NCBI GenBank assembly: GCA_023136155.1
Contig: JAGLRT010000157.1
Coordinates: 1 to 11,367 of the forward strand
Source: Methanosarcinales archaeon
Lineage (GTDB): Archaea > Halobacteriota > Methanosarcinia > Methanosarcinales > Methanocomedenaceae
Reading direction: 5' to 3'
Length of the DNA stretch: 11,367 nt
Under the pieces are notes generated by a model. That model searched no databases and was not told the DNA's origin. It worked only from the letters and a program-made list of their open reading frames with translations. Positions 1-6,287 of the stretch are shown one piece after another. Position numbers and translations under genes: made by a program. Every line of letters begins with the position of its first letter. The stretch's first letter is position 1.

Positions 1-23
1 GATGAGAGACATGCGGAAAGTGA

Positions 24-299
24 GTGAAATTATACGTCTTTAGCAATATTAACTTTGCCCTGATCCAATTTTTTAATTCCCAAGCTGAACTAAATCCTCT
101 CTTCGGACAAAATCTACTTCTGCTTCTGAAAATTACGACTGCATTTTCACTATACAATAATGTCACAGGCGTTGATCTGTCCCCCAAGTTTCTGGATTGT
201 GCGAGAAACATTGCAGAGAAGGCAGGCATCTCTGAGCAAGTCTCCTTTCAGGAGTGGGACATGAACAACCTCCAGTTCGACGATGACACCTATGTTTAA
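24..299 (+). pseudogene. SAM-dependent methyltransferase fragment (broken)
   Basis: The frame is open from a GTG at 24 to a stop at 297-299, but only the part from about 156 onward looks like a protein family. It reads VTGVDLSPKFLDCAR, then a helix ending in AEKAGISEQVSF, then DMNNLQFDDDTY. This matches strand beta-2 with its acidic SAM-ribose residue, and motifs II-III, of class I (Rossmann-fold) methyltransferases. The glycine-rich motif I (DxGxGxG) that should lie just before is absent; that stretch is a low-complexity hydrophobic run. The frame stops straight after motif III, so the C-terminal half of the fold is missing. I infer a decayed gene fragment and not a working 91-residue enzyme. 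No convincing ribosome-binding site precedes the GTG. Confidence 0.55.
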
Positions 300-345
300 C
301 GTTTGCACACGGTAAGAATCATTCCAACGAAGACCTCTAAGCTCA

Positions 346-405
346 ATCGCGGGAATCGACCACCTGATCCAAGAACCAGCAAGGCTCATGATTATGGAAA
401 GTGTA
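346..405 (+). pseudogene. possible winged-helix regulator N-terminal fragment
   Basis: In this frame the translation reads IAGIDHLIQEPARLMIMESV. It resembles the first helix of small archaeal and bacterial winged-helix regulators (HTH_34-like), which typically begin with a form of 'LDxxIHEPARLxIM'. There is no start codon between the upstream in-frame stop at 313-315 and this motif. The matching stretch ends after about 20 residues, just before the end of the ROK gene on the other strand. If real, it is a second gene fragment beside the methyltransferase remnant. The call rests on one short motif and is tentative. Confidence 0.35.
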
Positions 406-413
406 CCCTGCCA

Positions 414-1421
414 CTACCTATCCAGCACAACCGCTGGAGGTGCCAATTCCCACAGCGCATTTTCCTGCCATTTTCGTATCCATTCATCAGGCATGACCAG
501 ACTCAAAGCAGCCATATCCCCCAGGTAAGTACCAAGTGCGGACGGCCTTATATCCACCCCCTCTGACAACACAGGGAACGACCTGTAAAACTCGTCCTTA
601 ACACCGGGCAGCAGAATATCAATGTTGTTCATGAACACGCTGCCCCCTACCACAATAACCCCAGTATCCAGTATGGCATTAATGGAGGCCAGTCCCCTTG
701 CAAAGTTCCTTATGGCCTTGCTGATTATCTCTTTAGCCTTCCAATCACCACTGTGGTAAGCTTTGAACACATTTTCTGCAGTCCCTCTCTCGCCATAATC
801 CCGGGCAATAGCCACCCCCGACACCAGTGATTCCATATCCCCGAAATTACCGCAACCGCATTGTGGACCCCCCCCTGCCAGATAAATGTGTCCGATATGA
901 GGGGCATTTCCGTTCTTGCCATGTATCAGCCTGCCATCAATATAGGCACCACCACCGATTCCAGTACTCCAGGTGACATATACCAGGTCGTCTTCACCCC
1001 TGCCTGCTCCGAACAGCCGTTCGGCTACAACTGCAGCCACAGCATCGTTCTCTATCTTCAAAGTGCCCCACTGCCGGGACAGGACCGATTCTAATGGTAT
1101 TCGGATCCAGTTATTAGGAATAATTTTTCTATCTTTTACAAGCCCGCCGCACAGGTTGGGCGCCACCAATTGCACCGGACCCATTTCTTTCGTAAAAGGA
1201 CCGCAGGAACTCACACCCACAGCCATGATATCATCTGGTTGAATTCTTATTTGGTCACAGGCATATCCAATCAGGAAATCAACTTGTTCAGGTATTGCCG
1301 TATGACTGCCTTTCAGCCTGGCATTCTGGTAAACCTTGACTGAAATTCCATTGGTGTTTGCCAGACTTACAGTAATTTTTGTGCCGCCAATATCAACACC
1401 TGCCAGATACGGCCCGGTCAT
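414..1421 (-). CDS. ROK-family sugar kinase-like protein
   Basis: The 335-residue product has the ROK/actin-like ATPase fold, a family of glucokinases, N-acetylhexosamine kinases and repressors. Seen: phosphate loop GVDIGGTK (8-15), END with the likely catalytic Asp (126), STGIGGG (152-158), the ROK signature region with HIGH (175-178) and CGCGNFGDME (188-197), and VIVVGGSV (255-262). There is no N-terminal DNA-binding domain, so it should be a cytosolic kinase and not a repressor. Two signature residues differ from the usual GEIGH and CxCGxxGCxE: Glu is His175 and the third zinc Cys is Asp195, so sugar choice and metal binding may be altered. I chose the ATG at 1421, nine bases after a G-run, because the phosphate loop then sits at the usual distance. 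In-frame starts also exist at 1439 (ATG) and 1445 (TTG). It follows the stress-protein gene by about 33 bases and is probably co-transcribed with it. The sugar substrate is not known. Confidence 0.85.
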   Translation of the reverse strand: MTGPYLAGVDIGGTKITVSLANTNGISVKVYQNARLKGSHTAIPEQVDFLIGYACDQIRIQPDDIMAVGVSSCGPFTKEMGPVQLVAPNLCGGLVKDRKIIPNNWIRIPLESVLSRQWGTLKIENDAVAAVVAERLFGAGRGEDDLVYVTWSTGIGGGAYIDGRLIHGKNGNAPHIGHIYLAGGGPQCGCGNFGDMESLVSGVAIARDYGERGTAENVFKAYHSGDWKAKEIISKAIRNFARGLASINAILDTGVIVVGGSVFMNNIDILLPGVKDEFYRSFPVLSEGVDIRPSALGTYLGDMAALSLVMPDEWIRKWQENALWELAPPAVVLDR

Positions 1422-1454
1422 ATTAACTAACCCCCCCATCTTCAATAAAATCTT

Positions 1455-1865
1455 TCAGATTTCATAGTTTGGTGGTACTCCCAGTACCAGCACCTTTGAA
1501 TTACGAAGCACCTTTTCGGTAACACTACCTGCCAGCTTTTTAATTCCTGTCTTGCCATGGGTGCCCATGATTATCCTGTTCACGCCCTTTATTTCTGCGG
1601 TGTCAATTATCTGGTCGGCGGGGTCCCCGTTTTCAATAAGAGTGGTTATGGAAGCTTCATCCAGACCTTCGTTCACCATTGATTCCCTATAGACCTGAAG
1701 CAGTTTTTCCCCCCCTTCCACCATCCACTTTTTCCTTTCCTGACCTGAAGGGGCTATTACATGCAAAAGTAAAATCTGGCCCGAGTGTAGTTTAGCTATT
1801 CTCAAAGCTACCTGAGCCGCCCTTTTAGAATATTCAGACCCGTCAATGGGGAGCAGTATTTTCAT
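1455..1865 (-). CDS. universal stress protein (UspA family)
   Basis: This 136-residue protein is a single Usp domain, a cytosolic nucleotide-binding Rossmann-like fold that normally dimerises. It opens with KILLPIDGSEYSKRA, where the Asp contacts adenine in ATP-binding members, and has the strand LLLHVI (33-38). Near the C terminus are IIMGTHGKTG and GSVTEKVLRNSKVLVL. The ATP-binding pattern is Gx2G followed by nine residues and G(S/T); here the second interval is eight residues (G104 to G113), a one-residue shorter loop. ATP binding is therefore likely but not assured. An ATG at 1886 would add MDNILSP, but the TATA box at 1888-1898 sits directly against it, while 1865 falls about where transcription should begin. 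I therefore prefer a leaderless start at 1865. The ROK kinase gene follows. The inducing stress is not visible from sequence. Confidence 0.88.
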   Translation of the reverse strand: MKILLPIDGSEYSKRAAQVALRIAKLHSGQILLLHVIAPSGQERKKWMVEGGEKLLQVYRESMVNEGLDEASITTLIENGDPADQIIDTAEIKGVNRIIMGTHGKTGIKKLAGSVTEKVLRNSKVLVLGVPPNYEI

Positions 1866-1887
1866 CGGACTTAAAATGTTGTCCATA

Positions 1888-1898
1888 ATATATTTAAA
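1888..1898 (-). promoter_or_regulatory. TATA box for the stress protein-kinase pair
   Basis: The minus strand reads TTTAAATATAT, a close match to the archaeal TATA consensus. Its centre is about 29 bases upstream of the ATG at 1865, so the expected transcription start is within a few bases of that codon. No Shine-Dalgarno match precedes 1865, which fits a leaderless transcript. Confidence 0.5.
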
Positions 1899-1913
1899 GC
1901 ATATGAAGTAAGA

Positions 1914-1921
1914 TTATATGT
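1914..1921 (+). promoter_or_regulatory. candidate TATA box for the DUF5806-like gene
   Basis: An AT-rich TTATATGT lies about 38 bases before the ATG at 1956. The expected transcription start near 1942 would leave a leader of about 14 bases containing the GAGAGG ribosome-binding site. The region between the two divergent genes is only 90 bases and carries both promoters back to back. Confidence 0.35.
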
Positions 1922-1955
1922 AATACAATGGCTGCCATACAACGAGAGGAATACC

Positions 1956-2414
1956 ATGAAGTACGAAAAATTCAAGAAAATAGAAAAAAAAGACCATTCC
2001 CAAGTCACACGGTTTTTAAAACAGACTACACATCTTACAGCCAGGGAATGGGTTATCGCCAGGCTCTGTGCAGATTTCAAAAACGTACAGGGTCGCAGCG
2101 AGATGACCTGGATTGGAAAAAACCTGCCCGAGCTTGTGCCTTTTTGCAATGAACCATATTCAAGGCAGGAGGTCTCCAACGCCAGGGCTTCGTTCAAGAA
2201 TAAACTGGTGCGCTCAGGCACTACATTGTTTTATTCATATTACAGCGGCCTCATTACTAAAGACGAGATGCTTGACATACTGGATAAAATTACGACAAAC
2301 ATAAGCACTCTACTGGATATGGAAGATGAGGACGCCAGTGAAAGCCATACCGAAGATGTGCAGAGTATGATGTTAGAAGTACTGCGTCGCATCAATACAG
2401 AGCTTGAAGTATAA
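1956..2414 (+). CDS. DUF5806-like archaeal protein of unknown function
   Basis: This 152-residue soluble protein has no signal peptide or membrane segment. Its recognisable core is MKYEKFKKIEKK, then a helical stretch with TAREWVIARLCADF (33-46), then IGKNLPELVPF and a SRQEVSNARASFKNKLVRSG segment. I recall closely similar wording in DUF5806 proteins of haloarchaea and methanogens; the assignment is from memory and not from a search. The arrangement of basic helices, including REWxIARLCADF and a later RQEVxxARxxF, could suit a nucleic-acid-binding helical domain, but no function is established. The C terminus (about 105-152) is acidic and probably alpha-helical. GAGAGG sits seven bases before the ATG and supports this start. 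The last 23 bases overlap the 3' end of the convergent Nudix gene, so both transcripts must cross. Confidence 0.72.
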   Translation: MKYEKFKKIEKKDHSQVTRFLKQTTHLTAREWVIARLCADFKNVQGRSEMTWIGKNLPELVPFCNEPYSRQEVSNARASFKNKLVRSGTTLFYSYYSGLITKDEMLDILDKITTNISTLLDMEDEDASESHTEDVQSMMLEVLRRINTELEV

Positions 2415-2817
2415 GTTCCCGCATTTTCTGCTGACCCGTATTGATAATCTTCAAATGGTCGAATGCCAGAGAGGGCAGGTCGTCAAGTTCGAACAACGCC
2501 ACATCCTGTGCATCCGATGACGCTTGCGGTGTGCCCTGGCCCAGTGCAACAAAACAGACACTAACAGTATGACCTCTGGGGTCGCGGTCAGGTTCAGAGA
2601 ACACACCGACCAGTCCCTTCAAATCCACAATAAGTCCGGTCTCCTCGTGTGCTTCACGCATAGCAGCCTCTTCCACTGTTTCACCAACCTCTACAAACCC
2701 TCCAGGCAGTGCCCACTGGCCCTGGTACGGAGGATTACTGCGACGTATCAGGACGAGTTTCCCACTTTGTACGATTAATATGTCCACGGTCAGGATGGGG
2801 GTTTCCGGTTTACTCAT
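2392..2817 (-). CDS. Nudix hydrolase, ADP-ribose pyrophosphatase-like
   Basis: This is a 141-residue Nudix protein. The Nudix box is complete: G40 x5 E46 x7 REAHEETGL (54-62), supplying the glutamates that bind Mg for pyrophosphate hydrolysis of nucleoside-diphosphate derivatives. It is preceded by WALPGGFV and followed by VFSEPDRDPRGHTVSVCFV (72-90), an arrangement common in archaeal ADP-ribose pyrophosphatases. Substrate is therefore probably ADP-ribose or a related sugar nucleotide, but Nudix specificity is not secure from motifs alone. The ATG at 2817 has a strong AGGAGG about ten bases upstream, inside the end of the HD-domain gene. The two genes overlap by 8 bases, so translation is likely coupled. 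The 3' end runs into the convergent DUF5806-like gene. Confidence 0.88.
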   Translation of the reverse strand: MSKPETPILTVDILIVQSGKLVLIRRSNPPYQGQWALPGGFVEVGETVEEAAMREAHEETGLIVDLKGLVGVFSEPDRDPRGHTVSVCFVALGQGTPQASSDAQDVALFELDDLPSLAFDHLKIINTGQQKMRELILQALY

Positions 2818-3502
2818 TTGCCTGCCTCCTGGTAAATGTTATTTCGTTTACCAATTGCTCCACAAATCCATTCAAGAACCTGTTGCGCTCTTCAGCCATC
2901 AGGCGGGCCGTTACGGTATGCATTGAGCGTGGTAGCTGAATAAGTTTTGAAAGGATATGGTCCAGTGCATATTTATCCCCGTCCAATTGCCTGTGCCCGG
3001 CCAGGGGGTCACTGGAATGGTACAATTTACGGTTCATTGCACCCGAATATGTAAAGGTCATGGCTACACCCAAAGCCCCGGAAATGTCCAGCCTGTCAGC
3101 GTCCTGAAGTATCCTTGCTTCCAGTGTGTCCGGTGTTAATCCGGAACTGTAGCGGTGGTGCTTTATTGCATATACCACGGCAGGTACTTTCTGAGACGGG
3201 AAGCCTGCATTACTAAGTATATCGGGTGCCAATTGCGCAGATAAGGTTGCATGGTCAACTGCTGGATCCTTGAGTTGTGCACAACGTCCGATATCGTGGA
3301 GGAGTGCCGCAGCTTCCAATATCTCGTTGTCACCCCCTTCAATGTTGCAAATATGGGCGCACAAGTCCATGACTCTTAATGAATGGTTGATATCATGGCC
3401 TGCGTTCGCTGCGCCATCGAATATTTTTATTGCTGATTCTCTTATTTGCATCCCCTTTCCACCGGAACCGGGGGGAGGGTTTATAACTTCTTTTGTCTCC
3501 AT
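2810..3502 (-). CDS. HD-domain phosphohydrolase
   Basis: This 230-residue cytosolic protein is from the metal-dependent HD superfamily. The metal ligands are in order: H36 in GHDINHSLRV, the H69-D70 doublet in LLHDIGR, H115/H116 in IKHHR, and D134 in ILQDADRLD. The further stretch DISGALGVAMTFTYSG resembles the YedJ-like subgroup of small HD hydrolases. Members of the wider family remove phosphates from nucleotides; the substrate here cannot be named. GGAGA lies five bases before the ATG at 3502 and supports that start. A later ATG at residue 18 is also preceded by a purine-rich run, so a shorter form is possible. The Nudix gene overlaps its last 8 bases, which suggests a shared job in nucleotide clean-up. 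Confidence 0.85.
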   Translation of the reverse strand: METKEVINPPPGSGGKGMQIRESAIKIFDGAANAGHDINHSLRVMDLCAHICNIEGGDNEILEAAALLHDIGRCAQLKDPAVDHATLSAQLAPDILSNAGFPSQKVPAVVYAIKHHRYSSGLTPDTLEARILQDADRLDISGALGVAMTFTYSGAMNRKLYHSSDPLAGHRQLDGDKYALDHILSKLIQLPRSMHTVTARLMAEERNRFLNGFVEQLVNEITFTRRQANE

Positions 3503-3805
3503 TTTTTCTCCAAAAACCTTTTTATGTTAAGCCAATTGTACAATCAATGATAGATTAATATTTATGATTCTCTTCAAAAAAGAAATTCTTGATCCCTTAC
3601 TGGAGGAATTACATTAACCTTATTTATCATGGGGCACGAAATAGATTCAGAATTTAAAGAAGGTCAAAGACACGGGTACTGATAACACACTTGCACCATG
3701 GACATTTCAACATTTACCTTTAATACAATTCTCAGTATCGAATTATTCCTTTTTTAATATTTTTCGATTACCAGTTAGACCTTTGTGCTCAGTTGGTGGG
3801 TGTTG
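3503..3805. other. divergent intergenic region, HD gene / ClC gene
   Basis: About 300 bases separate two divergent genes. On the minus strand ATAAATATTAA at 3555-3565 is a possible TATA box for the HD-Nudix pair, giving a leader of about 30 bases. On the plus strand, T-rich and AT-rich tracts around 3745-3770 could serve the ClC gene, but no clear TATA box stands out. A 17-codon frame at 3630-3683 has no support as a gene. No convincing hairpin or repeat was seen. Confidence 0.35.
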
Positions 3806-5602
3806 ATGATGGATTTTGCGGATAAAATAAAAAATATTTTAATTGAACTTGACCTAAAAGAAGTCCAGAGATGGGGTTTGCTCAGTACGCTGGTTGGTGT
3901 AGTTGGCGGGCTGGTCGCCGTGCTATTCTATGCGGGCCTGTACTATTCCACATACTACCTGCTGGGCGGCATAGGCGGATACTATCCCACCACACCAGGA
4001 GGTGACGTTGACCTGTTGGTTGAGCCCCTATCAGACCCCAACCGCTTATTACTCATACTTCTGCCGACATTAGGTGGCCTTCTTGCAGGATTCCTGGTCT
4101 ACCGCTTTGCACCGGAGACAGAAGGTCACGGTACCGACTCGGTGATAGATTCCTACCATCGGCAACGGGGCATAATACGCACACGTGTACCGTTCATCAA
4201 AGCCATTACATCAATGATAACCATTGGTTCAGGTGGTAGTGCAGGCAGGGAAGGACCAATAGCCCAGATTAGCGCTGGGTTTGGCTCAATACTTGCCACC
4301 AAGCTAAAACTGACCGACAGGGACAGGCGTATCCTTGTAATATGTGGAATGTCGGCTGGTATCGGTAGTATATTCAAGGCTCCCCTGGGCGGTGCAATCT
4401 TTGCGATTGAAGTATTGTATCGTCAGGGTTCGGAATCAGAGGGTATTGTGCCTGCATTTATTTCGTCAACCGTCGCATACTCCATATTCTGCTCGTTCTT
4501 TGGCTGGGGTTCCCTGTTCTCAATGCCGGATTACCATTTCACACATCCTAACGAACTCATATTTTATGCACTGCTGGGTATTGCAGCTGCAGCTGCAGGG
4601 ATTTTTTATATTCATGTTTTCTACGGAATGAGGGATTTCTTCAAGCGACTAGCCATACCAAAACATATCAAGCCAGCCTTAGGTGGCTTATTGCTGGGTA
4701 TAATGGCGTTTTTCATACCCCAGAGCCTTGGTGTGGGATACGGGCTTATCCAGCTGGCCATTGACCAGGAACTCGCAATGGGATTGCTGATGTTACTAAT
4801 ATTCGCAAAGATCCTTGCCACGTCATTTACTATCAGTAGTGGTGGAAGTGGTGGTGTGTTCGGCCCAACCCTTGTGGTTGGTGCATTGTTGGGGGGCGTT
4901 TTAGGAATTACATTCCATACCTTATTCCCCACTATCGTGGTTGAATACTCTACTTTCGTGCTCGTAGGCATGGCAGCATTGCTGGCAGGAGTGGCAAAAA
5001 CACCCATTGCTGCAATAATCATGGTATCCGAACTAACCGGGAATTACAACCTGTTGCCGCCATTGATGTTGGCTTCAACACTGGCATACGTTATGTCAGG
5101 TAAATGGTCTATTTATGAAAAGCAGGTCCCTACACGGATGGACTCCCCTGCCCACCGCCGTGAGATGACCATTGATGTACTGGAACTGGTCACGGTGAAA
5201 GATGTGATGTGCACTGATATTATTACCGTTAGTTCTGCTACAAAAGTACAAACCGTATTGAACCTTATACACAAATACCGCCACATAGGTTATCCTGTAT
5301 TGGACAATCTGGAACTGGTAGGCATAGTCACTTTCGAGGATGCAGAAAAAGTACCTATTGACGAACGGGATGTTGTGCTGGTGGGGGATATAATGACCCG
5401 CGCACTGGTGGTAACTTATGAAGATGAGAACCTTGAATACGCACTAAGGAAACTGCTTGACAATACTATCGGACGGCTACCTGTTGTGGACCGGGATGAC
5501 CACACCAGGATGCTGGGGTTGTTGACCAAGTCAGATATCATCAGGGAACATGCCCAGCTAAGCTCAAAGTTCTGCCGGCTACCTGCTGACAGACGGTACT
5601 GA
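3806..5602 (+). CDS. ClC-family chloride channel/transporter with CBS pair
   Basis: This 598-residue membrane protein has a ClC domain (about 20-445) followed by two CBS domains (about 463-585). ClC signatures are GHGTDSVI (107-114) at the place of the GSGIP motif, GSAGREGP with gating Glu149, GGSGGVFGP (346-354), and Tyr437 at the position of the pore tyrosine. Many hydrophobic helices with glycine-rich ends match the family. The internal glutamate used for protons in E. coli ClC (the second E of IIEEM) aligns with Val203 here (AIEVLY), as in vertebrate chloride channels, so channel-like conduction is possible. The CBS pair contains DVMCTDIITV and GLLTKSDIIR and probably binds adenine nucleotides on the cytosolic side. 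Start: a GTG exists at 3785, but the tandem ATGs at 3806 and 3809 follow a GGTGGGTG run, and the shorter N terminus is amphipathic as usual. The gene ends 16 bases from the convergent CBS gene. Confidence 0.93.
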   Translation: MMDFADKIKNILIELDLKEVQRWGLLSTLVGVVGGLVAVLFYAGLYYSTYYLLGGIGGYYPTTPGGDVDLLVEPLSDPNRLLLILLPTLGGLLAGFLVYRFAPETEGHGTDSVIDSYHRQRGIIRTRVPFIKAITSMITIGSGGSAGREGPIAQISAGFGSILATKLKLTDRDRRILVICGMSAGIGSIFKAPLGGAIFAIEVLYRQGSESEGIVPAFISSTVAYSIFCSFFGWGSLFSMPDYHFTHPNELIFYALLGIAAAAAGIFYIHVFYGMRDFFKRLAIPKHIKPALGGLLLGIMAFFIPQSLGVGYGLIQLAIDQELAMGLLMLLIFAKILATSFTISSGGSGGVFGPTLVVGALLGGVLGITFHTLFPTIVVEYSTFVLVGMAALLAGVAKTPIAAIIMVSELTGNYNLLPPLMLASTLAYVMSGKWSIYEKQVPTRMDSPAHRREMTIDVLELVTVKDVMCTDIITVSSATKVQTVLNLIHKYRHIGYPVLDNLELVGIVTFEDAEKVPIDERDVVLVGDIMTRALVVTYEDENLEYALRKLLDNTIGRLPVVDRDDHTRMLGLLTKSDIIREHAQLSSKFCRLPADRRY

Positions 5603-5618
5603 CTTACGGATATATTTG

Positions 5619-6005
5619 CTAATGGGTCTGTGATATTGTTTTGACAATATCACTGGCACTTAATATCCCGATAGGACGATTTGATGCGCCAACTCCTGGT
5701 TCTGAAAGGACTATTAACCTGTGAAAACCATGTTCTATCATCATCTCCGCTGCTACTTTTAATGAAGTTGTAGGTTTTACAGACTGGACATAGTAATTCA
5801 TAATGGACTCGACAGTTTCATCCAGCAGATTTTCATCCTCCACCGTTTTGAGAATATCCATTTCTGAGATTACCCCCACAATCTCACCAGTATGGTCAAT
5901 GACGGCCAGACCAGAAACGTGCTGGTTCGTCATCAGGTATACCACTTCTTTCACAGGAATATCCATAGGAACTGTGATAACCCCTCTTGTCATTACATCT
6001 TTCAA
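5619..6005 (-). CDS. stand-alone CBS-pair protein
   Basis: The 128-residue product is almost entirely one Bateman module of two CBS domains. The first runs from KDVMTRGVITVP to GVISEMDILKTV; the second runs from VESIMNYYVQSVKP to GILSASDIVKTI. There is no fused enzyme or DNA-binding domain. Such proteins sense adenine nucleotides such as AMP, ATP or SAM and act on a partner; the partner is not identifiable here. It faces the CBS-bearing ClC gene tail to tail, which may be coincidence. The start is uncertain: TTG at 6005 gives the usual MKDVMT opening, while ATG at 5993 would cut into the first CBS motif. A stop codon a short way upstream and no ATG between rule out a much longer form. TTCATATAAGG at about 6036-6046 on the minus strand could be its TATA box. 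Confidence 0.82.
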   Translation of the reverse strand: MKDVMTRGVITVPMDIPVKEVVYLMTNQHVSGLAVIDHTGEIVGVISEMDILKTVEDENLLDETVESIMNYYVQSVKPTTSLKVAAEMMIEHGFHRLIVLSEPGVGASNRPIGILSASDIVKTISQTH

Positions 6006-6287
6006 TAAAATATTTTCTAAATTAATTATTTGTTCACTTCCTTATATGAAATTAAATATCCCCATATTATTTTAGGCACTCATTGAATATGAATCTTTTT
6101 GCAATTTATAAAATGGTCAAATTATTGAATATTAGGAAGAGTTTTCAGCATAATCGATAGACAGCTTCGCAAATAAGGGTGCATCGAAAGGATGCTCGAG
6201 AATTATAATTAAAACCTGTTAATGTTATGTCGAAAACCTTACCTATAATGTGAATAACTAATGACCTTTATTATTAAGGTGACTATC
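6006..6287. other. divergent intergenic region, CBS gene / aksA
   Basis: This AT-rich stretch of about 280 bases carries both promoters. For aksA two TATA-like sites are visible: TTATAATTAA at 6203-6212, giving a leader of about 55 bases, and CTATAATG at 6243-6250, giving a short leader. A small hairpin, GCATC-GAAAG-GATGC, lies at 6181-6195, upstream of both. It is not followed by a T-tract. No small gene or known riboswitch was recognised. Confidence 0.35.
6276..6282 (+). promoter_or_regulatory. ribosome-binding site deciding the aksA start
   Basis: AAGGTGA stands five bases before the ATG at 6288 and matches the archaeal anti-Shine-Dalgarno well. It favours 6288 over the in-frame ATG at 6261, which has no such site. 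Confidence 0.75.

Noticed and set aside
1448..1462. AAATCT-TTC-AGATTT inverted repeat at the stress protein stop codon as a terminator
   Set aside because: The stem is 6 AT-rich base pairs with a 3-base loop and lies between two genes that appear co-transcribed.
3630..3683. 17-codon frame in the ClC upstream region
   Set aside because: No ribosome-binding site, no recognisable motif and no neighbour that suggests a leader peptide.
4621..5022. Long antisense frames inside the ClC, aksA, ROK and IorA-like genes
   Set aside because: They mirror well-supported genes on the opposite strand, show no family motif and have compositions expected of reversed coding sequence.
6181..6195. GCATC-GAAAG-GATGC hairpin upstream of aksA as a riboswitch or terminator
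   Set aside because: The stem is only 5 bp, has no T-tract, and probably lies before the transcription start.
6261..6287. Upstream ATG for aksA giving nine extra residues
   Set aside because: The AAGGTGA site is placed for the ATG at 6288 and lies inside the supposed extension.
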